DNA from: Nocardioides sp.
Lineage (GTDB): Bacteria; Actinomycetota; Actinomycetes; Propionibacteriales; Nocardioidaceae
DNA length: 64,000 nucleotides
Direction: 5' to 3'
NCBI GenBank assembly: GCA_030698375.1
Contig: JAUYLL010000125.1
Coordinates: 1-64,000 of the forward strand
The position numbers and the translations under genes were made by a program. The first letter of the stretch is position 1; the number at the start of each line of letters is the position of its first letter. This document shows, piece after piece, positions 58,501 to 64,000 of this stretch. Below the pieces are notes generated by a model that saw only the letters and a list, made by a program, of their open reading frames with translations, was not told where the DNA came from and made no database searches.

Positions 58501-59402
58501 CGGCCTGGCTCCTGACCCTGGTCGGGCTGGGGCTGGTGGCGACGGCCGTCCGCGACATCTTCCACACCCTGTGGCACCCCCACGGGTTCGGCGGGGTCTC
58601 CCGCCTGCTGTTCCGCGTGGTGTGGCGGTTGGGCAAGCCGTGGAACCGGGGCACACGGTCGACCGAGATGGCCGGGCCGCTGGGACTGGTGCTCACCGCG
58701 GTCTGCTGGACCGCGCTCATCGTGGGCGGCTTCGCCCTCGTCTACCTCCCCCATCTGCCCGAGGGCTTCCACCACAGCGAGCCCCCGTTCCCCCGGGGCG
58801 CCTCGGGGATCGAGGACGCCCTCTACGTCTCCGCCGTGGCCCTGGCGACGCTCGGGTTCGGCGACATCGTGCCGGCGACGCCGTGGCTGCGTGCCGTCGT
58901 ACCGCTCCAGGCGCTGCTGGGGTTCGTGCTGCTCACGGCCGCGATCTCCTGGGTGCTGCAGCTCTATCCGGCGCTCACCCGACGACGCGGGTTGGCGCGG
59001 CGGCTCGACACGATGGCCCGCACCGACGCGGCGGAGACCGTCGAGCACGGCGACCCGAGCATCGCCGTCGGGCTCCTCGAAGGTGTCCGCGAGGGGCTGT
59101 CCGAGGTGGAGATGGACCTGCTCCAGTACGGCGAGTCCTACTACTTCCGCGAGCGGGAGCCTCGGCGGTCACTGCCCGCGTGCCTGCCGCAGGTCGACGT
59201 GCTCATCGCCGCCGGAGCCCGCTCGGAGTCGCCCGAGGTACGCCGCGCGGCCACGATGCTCGATGTGGGCCTGGCCGCGCTGCTCGACCTGGTGTGCGAC
59301 GACTTCCTCGACACCGCCGACGCCGACGACCCGCGGGCGAGCATCCTCGCCACCCTGGCCGCCGACCACCAGCACGAGCCGGGCCACACCTCCCGGACAT
59401 GA
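58497..59402 (+). CDS. Two-TM ion channel-like membrane protein
   Basis: The 301-residue protein has an N-terminal helix ([25 protein letters not shown]), a second helix ([22 protein letters not shown]), a pore loop [15 protein letters not shown] and a third helix ([25 protein letters not shown]). TLGFGD is a variant of the K+ selectivity filter TVGYGD. A helical cytoplasmic domain of about 140 residues follows ([32 protein letters not shown]). Selectivity is therefore uncertain. It is coupled to orn by an ATGA overlap. A strong hairpin follows the stop, just before tRNA-His. Confidence 0.82.
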   Translation: MTAWLLTLVGLGLVATAVRDIFHTLWHPHGFGGVSRLLFRVVWRLGKPWNRGTRSTEMAGPLGLVLTAVCWTALIVGGFALVYLPHLPEGFHHSEPPFPRGASGIEDALYVSAVALATLGFGDIVPATPWLRAVVPLQALLGFVLLTAAISWVLQLYPALTRRRGLARRLDTMARTDAAETVEHGDPSIAVGLLEGVREGLSEVEMDLLQYGESYYFREREPRRSLPACLPQVDVLIAAGARSESPEVRRAATMLDVGLAALLDLVCDDFLDTADADDPRASILATLAADHQHEPGHTSRT

Positions 59403-59406
59403 ACAA

Positions 59407-59447
59407 CGGGGAGGATCACCGTCACCTGGTGACAGCAAGCCTCCCCG
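59407..59447. terminator. Compound hairpin terminator between channel gene and tRNA-His
   Basis: CGGGGAGG (59407-59414) pairs with CCTCCCCG (59440-59447). Inside is another stem, GTCACC-T-GGTGAC (59421-59433). It lies between convergent transcripts and could stop both. Confidence 0.7.
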
Positions 59448-59456
59448 CTGATCTCT

Positions 59457-59533
59457 TGGGGTGAACGACGGGACTTGAACCCGCGACATCCGCGACCACA
59501 ACGCGGCGCTCTACCAAACTGAGCTACGCCCAC
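59457..59533 (-). tRNA. tRNA-His (anticodon GTG)
   Basis: On the minus strand the acceptor GTGGGCG pairs with CGTTCAC, with two G-T wobbles. The anticodon loop TTGTGGT gives GTG. The T-arm is CGGG/CCCG with TTCAAGT, and the discriminator C plus encoded CCA end at 59457. A G at -1 (59534) opposite C73 is the identity mark of tRNA-His. Confidence 0.95.
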
Positions 59534-59635
59534 CATTGCCCCCGGCAAGCCGAAGGCGATGAGAAGTGTACCGGTAGCACCGGAGTGCTCCGACCACCCC
59601 CGGGATCACCCCTCCGACGGACCCCGGGCCACCCC

Positions 59636-60628
59636 TCAGAGGTTGCCGAGGTCGCCGTGGATCGTGGGATGGACGCCCATCCGCCCGCGCCGGAAGTCCT
59701 CGTAGGCGTCCATGACCTCGGCCTTGGTGTTCATCACGAACGGACCGGCCCACGCCACGGCCTCCCGGATGGGGCGGCCGCCGAGCAGGACGACGTCGAG
59801 CGCCGGCGTACGGGTGTCCTGGGTGTCGTCGGCCGCGAGGGCGAGGTAGTCGCCCGCGCCGAGGACCGCCAGCTGGCCTGCACCGACGGCGGCACGGCCC
59901 GCGCTCTCGGCGCCCACGCTGCCGCGCCCGGAGAGCACGTAGGCGAGGGCGTTGAACTCCACCGGCCACGGCAGCTCCAGCCGCGCGCCGGGGGCGAGGG
60001 TGGCGTGCACCATCGTCATCGGGGTGTACGTCGACCCCGGTCCGGTCACCGGCCCGGCCGTACCGGGCAGCTCCCCCGCCACGAGGCGCACGAGCGCACC
60101 GCCGTCGTCACTGGTGGCCAGCCCGATCTCGGACCCGCGGATGTCCTGGTAACGCGGCTGGCTCCACTTGGCGTCCCGCGGCAAGTTCACCCACAGCTGG
60201 AGGCCGTGGAACAGCCCGCCCTTCGTGACCAGCCACTCGGGCGGGGCCTCCTTGTGGAGCAGGCCGCTGCCGGCGGTCATCCACTGGGTGTCGCCGTCGG
60301 TGATCGACCCGCCTCCGCCGGTGGAGTCCTGGTGGTCCATGACCCCGTCGATCATGTAGGTCACGGTCTCGAAGCCGCGGTGCGGGTGCCAGGCGGTGCC
60401 CTTCGGCTCGCCCGGCGCGTACTCGACCTCACCCATCTGGTCCAGGTGCAGGAAGGGGTCCAGGTCGCGCAGATCCGCGCCCGCGAAGGCGCGGTGGACG
60501 GGGAACCCCTCCCCCTCGAACCCGCGCGGCGCGGTGGTCACCTGACGCACGGGTCGGGGCTGGTCACCGAGGCCGGGCGTGCGCAGACGCGCGAGGGTGG
60601 TGGTGTCGTCGACGGTGATCGCGGGCAT
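59636..60628 (-). CDS. Pirin-family protein (cupin)
   Basis: The protein has 330 residues from the ATG at 60628 (MPAITVDDTTTLARLRTPGLGDQPRPVRQ), with an AGGAGG site upstream; the 885-residue track ORF is an artefact that reads through the divergent FAD gene. Two cupin domains are visible. The metal-binding set in the first domain is AWHPHRGFETVTYMIDG (His-x-His), GLLHKE and HGLQLWVNLP. Pirins can act as quercetinases or redox sensors; activity here is unassigned. A short AT-rich stretch with TTGAAAG and TTTGATAT lies upstream (about 60662-60690) and may hold the promoter. Confidence 0.93.
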   Translation of the reverse strand: MPAITVDDTTTLARLRTPGLGDQPRPVRQVTTAPRGFEGEGFPVHRAFAGADLRDLDPFLHLDQMGEVEYAPGEPKGTAWHPHRGFETVTYMIDGVMDHQDSTGGGGSITDGDTQWMTAGSGLLHKEAPPEWLVTKGGLFHGLQLWVNLPRDAKWSQPRYQDIRGSEIGLATSDDGGALVRLVAGELPGTAGPVTGPGSTYTPMTMVHATLAPGARLELPWPVEFNALAYVLSGRGSVGAESAGRAAVGAGQLAVLGAGDYLALAADDTQDTRTPALDVVLLGGRPIREAVAWAGPFVMNTKAEVMDAYEDFRRGRMGVHPTIHGDLGNL

Positions 60629-60736
60629 GGCGGCCTCCTGGCTCGGTGGTATCCAGCACAACGATAGTTGAAAGTTTGATATTCCCCAGGCGATCGCCCG
60701 TCGCACCCCCGCCGCCGACGGGCTAGCGTTTCGTCG

Positions 60737-62326
60737 ATGACCACCACACAGAGCGGACCCGCCGACCGCAGCCACTACGACGTCGTCGTCGTGGGCGGTG
60801 GCCACAACGGCCTCGCCGCCGCGGCCTACCTCGGCCGCGCCGGCCTCTCGGTGCTCGTCCTCGAGCGCCTGCCCCACACCGGCGGCGCCGCAGTCAGCGC
60901 GGAGGCGTTCCCCGGCCTGCCGGCCCGGTTGTCGCGCTACTCCTACCTCGTGAGCCTCTTCCCGGAGCAGGTCGCGCGCGACCTCGACCTGACCCTCGAG
61001 CTGCGCTCGCGGCGTACGGCGTCCTACACGCCCGTGGTCCGCGACGGTCGCTCCACCGGGCTGCTCGTCGCCCGCCCCGAGGGCGAGGAGACCGCTGCGT
61101 CCTTCCGCGAACTGACCGGCTCCGACGACGCCTATGCCGCCTGGCAGCAGTTCTACGGCGAGGTCGAGAAGCTGGCCCGGGTCGTGGCACCGACCTTCAC
61201 CGAGCCGCTGACGACCGATCGTCTCCTGCGTGAGCAGGTCGACCCCGCCACCTGGAGCGCCATCGTCGAGCGCCCCCTCGGCGAGGTGATCGAGGAGCGC
61301 TTCACCGACGACACCGTGCGCGGGGTGGTGGCCACCGACGCGCTCATCGGCACCTTCGCCTCGATGCGCGACCCGTCGCTGGTGCAGAACAAGTGCTTCC
61401 TCTACCACCTGGTCGGCAACGGGACCGGCGAGTGGCGGGTGCCGGTCGGGGGCATGGGCGCGGTCACCGACGCCCTGCTCGACGGCGCCCTCGGTGCGGG
61501 CGTCGAGGTGCGCACCGGCGCGGGGGTCAGCGCGATCCGCAGCGACACCGACGGCGCCGAGGTCACCTGGCACGACGGCGAGCGCCACCACTCCGTCACC
61601 TGCGGGCACGTGCTCGCGAACGTCGCGCCGTCCGTGCTCGACATCCTGCTCGGCTCGCCCGAGGCGGAGAAGCCCGAGGGGTCCCAGCTGAAGATCAACT
61701 TCCTGCTCGAGCGGCTGCCCCGGCTGCGGTCGGGGGCCGACCCGGCCTCCGCCTTCGCCGGCACCTTCCACGTTGCCGAGGACTACAGCGAGCTCGAGCA
61801 GGCGTACGCCGAGGCGGCCGCCGGCCGGATCCCGACGCGTCCGCCCGGCGAGCTGTACTGCCACTCCCTGACCGACGACTCGATCCTCGGTCCCGAGATC
61901 ACCGAGCTCGGGTGGCACACGCTGACCTACTTCGGCGTGCACATGCCCGCACGGCTCTTCGACACCGACCCCGAGGCGGCCAAGTCCGAGGCTGTACGGC
62001 GGGCTCTCGCCACCATCGACGAGCACCTCGAGGAGCCGCTGGAGTCGTGCCTGGCCCGGGACCCGCACGGCAAGCCGTGCCTGGAGGCGAAGATCCCGCA
62101 GGACGTCGAGCGCGACCTCGCGATGCCCGGTGGGCACATCTTCCACGGCGACCTCGAGTGGCCGTGGGCGCCGCACCGCGCCCGCCTGGAGACCCCCGCC
62201 CAGCGGTGGGGAGTCGCGACGAGCGCGGAGCGGGTGCTGCTGTGCGGGTCGGGCGCCCGCCGGGGCGGTGCGGTCAGCGGGATCGCCGGCCACAACGCCG
62301 CCCAGGCGGTGCTGGGCGCGCGGTAG
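60737..62326 (+). CDS. FAD-dependent oxidoreductase (phytoene desaturase/PYROXD2-like)
   Basis: The protein has 529 residues (MTTTQSGPADRSHYDVVVVGGGHNGLAAAAYLGRAGLSVLVLERLPHTGG). The dinucleotide-binding GGGHNGLAAAAYL near residue 20 and the C-terminal FAD motif (WGVATSAERVLLCGSGARRGGAVSGIAGHNAAQAVL) define the family. A central region (MRDPSLVQNKCFLYHLVGNGTGEWRVPVGGMGAVTDALL) matches the PYROXD2-like subgroup. Substrate is unknown; carotenoid desaturases are related but no other carotenoid gene is near. It is divergent from pirin. Confidence 0.9.
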   Translation: MTTTQSGPADRSHYDVVVVGGGHNGLAAAAYLGRAGLSVLVLERLPHTGGAAVSAEAFPGLPARLSRYSYLVSLFPEQVARDLDLTLELRSRRTASYTPVVRDGRSTGLLVARPEGEETAASFRELTGSDDAYAAWQQFYGEVEKLARVVAPTFTEPLTTDRLLREQVDPATWSAIVERPLGEVIEERFTDDTVRGVVATDALIGTFASMRDPSLVQNKCFLYHLVGNGTGEWRVPVGGMGAVTDALLDGALGAGVEVRTGAGVSAIRSDTDGAEVTWHDGERHHSVTCGHVLANVAPSVLDILLGSPEAEKPEGSQLKINFLLERLPRLRSGADPASAFAGTFHVAEDYSELEQAYAEAAAGRIPTRPPGELYCHSLTDDSILGPEITELGWHTLTYFGVHMPARLFDTDPEAAKSEAVRRALATIDEHLEEPLESCLARDPHGKPCLEAKIPQDVERDLAMPGGHIFHGDLEWPWAPHRARLETPAQRWGVATSAERVLLCGSGARRGGAVSGIAGHNAAQAVLGAR

Positions 62327-62344
62327 CCCGCGCGCCCGCTCAGA

Positions 62345-63085
62345 TCAGACGTCAGCCGGGTCGACCGTGACGATCGGTGCGCTCGTCGGACGCTCCGAGC
62401 CGCCCATCGGCTCGATCGTGATGGCGACCTTCGTCCCCTCCGCGGGCAGGCCCATCGAGGCCCCGGTCTTCGGGTCGTCGAGCACCCCGGCGGGCTGGGC
62501 GATGTCGCCCACCACGGTCCAGAGCTGGTAGACCTGCCGCGGCCCGAGGTCGGGGAGCTGGGCCGTGTCCACGGCCATCTGCCCCTCGGCGGCCGACAGG
62601 GCCACCCGCACCTTGCCGCCGTTGCTGGTGTCGACGGTGACCGAGCGGGCGTCGTCGGCCTCGAAGACCTGGACCACGCCCCCCGCGAGGGGGACGCCGT
62701 CGTCGCGCATCGTGTCGGAGACCAGCACGCCACCGATCGCCAACGCGACGACCGCGGCTGCTGCGGCGAGCAGCCCGCGGGCGGGCAGGCGCCGGCGCAA
62801 GGGCACCACAGAGCCGGGGACGGTGACCGGGTCGGAGGGCAGCGAGGCGACCCGCGGAGGCAGCTGCGGGGCCCGCTCGACCTCGTCGAGCACCCGTGAG
62901 CGGAGGGCCGCCGGGGCGGCGGCAGCCTCGGCCGCGCCCATCAGGGCCGCGGCGTGCTGGAGCTCGGCGACCTCCTCACGGCAGGCGTGGCACTGCTCGA
63001 GGTGCTCTTCGAACTCGGCGGCCTCGCGGGGGTCGAGCGCGTCCACGGCGTAGGCGCCGGAGAGGGTGTGCACGTCGGTACTCAT
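62345..63085 (-). CDS. rskA: Anti-sigma-K factor
   Basis: The 246-residue protein starts at the ATG at 63085 (MSTDVHTLSGAYAVDALDPREAAEFEEHLEQCHACREE), overlapping the sigK stop by 4 nt. A zinc-bound anti-sigma (ZAS) motif is His28, Cys32 and Cys35. One TM segment (GLLAAAAAVVALAIGGVLVSDTM, about 104-125) precedes an extracytoplasmic RskA domain (VDTSNGGKVRVALSAAEGQMAVDTAQLPDLGPRQVYQLWTVVGD...EPMGGSERPT). It holds the sigma factor inactive until a signal triggers its cleavage. The lengths and order are as in other actinobacterial sigK-rskA pairs. Confidence 0.94.
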   Translation of the reverse strand: MSTDVHTLSGAYAVDALDPREAAEFEEHLEQCHACREEVAELQHAAALMGAAEAAAAPAALRSRVLDEVERAPQLPPRVASLPSDPVTVPGSVVPLRRRLPARGLLAAAAAVVALAIGGVLVSDTMRDDGVPLAGGVVQVFEADDARSVTVDTSNGGKVRVALSAAEGQMAVDTAQLPDLGPRQVYQLWTVVGDIAQPAGVLDDPKTGASMGLPAEGTKVAITIEPMGGSERPTSAPIVTVDPADV

Positions 63086-63663
63086 CGAGCTCCCTCCAGG
63101 CAGTCTCGGAGACGGATGAGTCCGTCTCGCATTCTCGTCTTGATGGTCGGCAGGGGCCTGTCGAGCAGGGTGGCCACCTCGCCGTAGGTGTAGCCGTTGA
63201 AGTAGGCCAGCCGCACGGACTCCAGCTGGAGGTCGGTCAACGTCTCCAGGCACTCGCGGACCGCTCCGTGCTCCTCGGCCCGGATCACCCGGTCGCCGGG
63301 TTCGTCGAAGGAGACGTCGTCGGGCGCGCCGTGGTGATCCTGGCGGCGCTGGGACTCCGAGCGCCGCACGGCGTCGACCGCGCGACGGTGGGCGATGGTC
63401 ATCACCCACGTCTTGGCCTTCCCCCGGCCGGCGTCGAAGCGGGACGCCTTGCGCCAGACCTCGAGGAAGACCTCCTGCGTGACGTCCTCGGCACGGGTGG
63501 GATCACGGACCACCCGTCGGGCCAGGCCGTAGACGGAGGAGGAGAGGGTGTCGTAGAGCTCCTCGAAGGCCGCGCGGTCGCCGCGGGAGACCCGCACGAG
63601 CAGCCCGTCGACGTCGCCAGGCCCGTCGGAGGGGACCAGTCGGAGACCGGGACCTGCGCCCAT
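63082..63663 (-). CDS. sigK: ECF RNA polymerase sigma factor SigK
   Basis: The 193-residue protein starts at MGAGPGLRLVPSDGPGDVDGLLVRVSRGDRAAFEELYDTLSSSVYGLA (ATG 63663). Region 2 (DRAAFEELYDTL...RAEDVTQEVFLEVWRKA) and region 4 (DLQLESVRLAYFNGYTYGEVATLLDRPLPTIKTRMRDGLIRLRDCL) are both intact. It should direct RNA polymerase to a small regulon, usually including its own operon. In M. tuberculosis SigK controls the mpt70/mpt83 genes, none of which are visible here. It is translationally coupled to rskA. Confidence 0.93.
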   Translation of the reverse strand: MGAGPGLRLVPSDGPGDVDGLLVRVSRGDRAAFEELYDTLSSSVYGLARRVVRDPTRAEDVTQEVFLEVWRKASRFDAGRGKAKTWVMTIAHRRAVDAVRRSESQRRQDHHGAPDDVSFDEPGDRVIRAEEHGAVRECLETLTDLQLESVRLAYFNGYTYGEVATLLDRPLPTIKTRMRDGLIRLRDCLEGAR

Positions 63664-63860
63664 GCGGCACCTCTGTTCTCTGAAGATCTGCGCGAGGTCC
63701 TTCCTCACCACCACTCGAGAGTAGTTCGCCCGAGGGGTCCACGGGGATTGGTCTGGGCCATCCGCGGGTACGGCACACCGCCCTCTCGGGCACCCCCTCG
63801 GGCAGTCGGGCGCCGATTCGCTGCCCGGTCATCCCGCTGCTAGAGTCGTTCCTGCTTCGC

Positions 63861-63933
<73 letters not shown>

Positions 63934-63941
63934 CCGCTGGC

Positions 63942-63974
63942 CAGGCCGCGGGTCCCCCCAGGATCCGCGGCCTG
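63942..63974 (+). terminator. Terminator hairpin after tRNA-Lys
   Basis: CAGGCCGCGGGTCC (63942-63955) pairs with GGATCCGCGGCCTG (63961-63974) around a 5-nt CCCCA loop, with one G-T. It begins 8 nt after the tRNA and is followed by TGTCGTTCT. Confidence 0.8.
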
Positions 63975-64000
63975 TGTCGTTCTCCGTCGCTACTCCACCG

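Overview
The window looks like a chromosomal segment of a high-GC actinobacterium, most likely Nocardioides or a close relative in the Nocardioidaceae. The reasons are uniform high GC with GTG/ATG starts and many 4-nt ATGA/GTGA gene overlaps, a mycothiol-type DsbA reductase, F420-type luciferase-like oxidoreductases, steroid side-chain genes with KstR-like operators, a 13E12/DUF222 HNH gene with a mycobacterial-type LexA box, and a REP-like element I associate with Nocardioides. The genus is an inference. No 16S gene, phage, IS element or CRISPR array was seen.

Region 1 (1-23 kb) is housekeeping: a truncated membrane PP2C phosphatase, an Nei/Fpg glycosylase, rpiB, an alpha/beta hydrolase, metG, a mycothiol-type DsbA protein, a secreted CHAP hydrolase, pepN, a DUF5130-like protein, an MscS channel, OsmC, truncated globin glbO, a double-hotdog thioesterase, a thiolase, a YceI/MarR pair, ettA, an SSB-like protein and a prsW-dynamin-dynamin operon. 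The order nei-rpiB-dsbA-pepN-DUF5130-glbO-thioesterase-ettA-ssb recalls M. tuberculosis Rv2464c-Rv2478c, with extra genes interspersed.

Region 2 (23-36 kb) holds an M24 peptidase, a TetR/MMPL exporter pair with its own operator, tRNA-Arg(TCT), a secreted PQQ-type sugar dehydrogenase with a PA14-like domain, and an endonuclease/exonuclease/phosphatase (EEP) gene. The EEP gene is bracketed by two copies of the 3' end of the neighbouring zinc-ribbon SDR gene. A patatin and a TPP-riboswitch-controlled thiE-thiD operon follow.

Region 3 (35.7-45 kb and 49.5-56.3 kb) is catabolic. An igr-like operon (FadE, ChsH2-like, FadE, ChsH1-like, Ltp2-like) should remove the last three carbons of a sterol side chain. 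It diverges from a TetR-SDR-LLM-SnoaL-FadD operon across one 31-bp palindrome. A second set (LLM, thiolase, SDR, SnoaL, LLM, FadD, thioesterase) carries three TAGAAC-type KstR-like operators, so two regulators probably split the pathway. Between the two lie a VOC protein, the SOS-boxed HNH gene carrying a REP insertion, an NYN/OST-HTH-like protein, a decayed stretch with a TetR fragment, and a metzincin-like lipoprotein.

Region 4 (56.3-64 kb) contains a rhomboid protease, a membrane DsbA, orn coupled to an ion-channel-like gene, tRNA-His, pirin, a FAD oxidoreductase, the sigK-rskA pair and tRNA-Lys.
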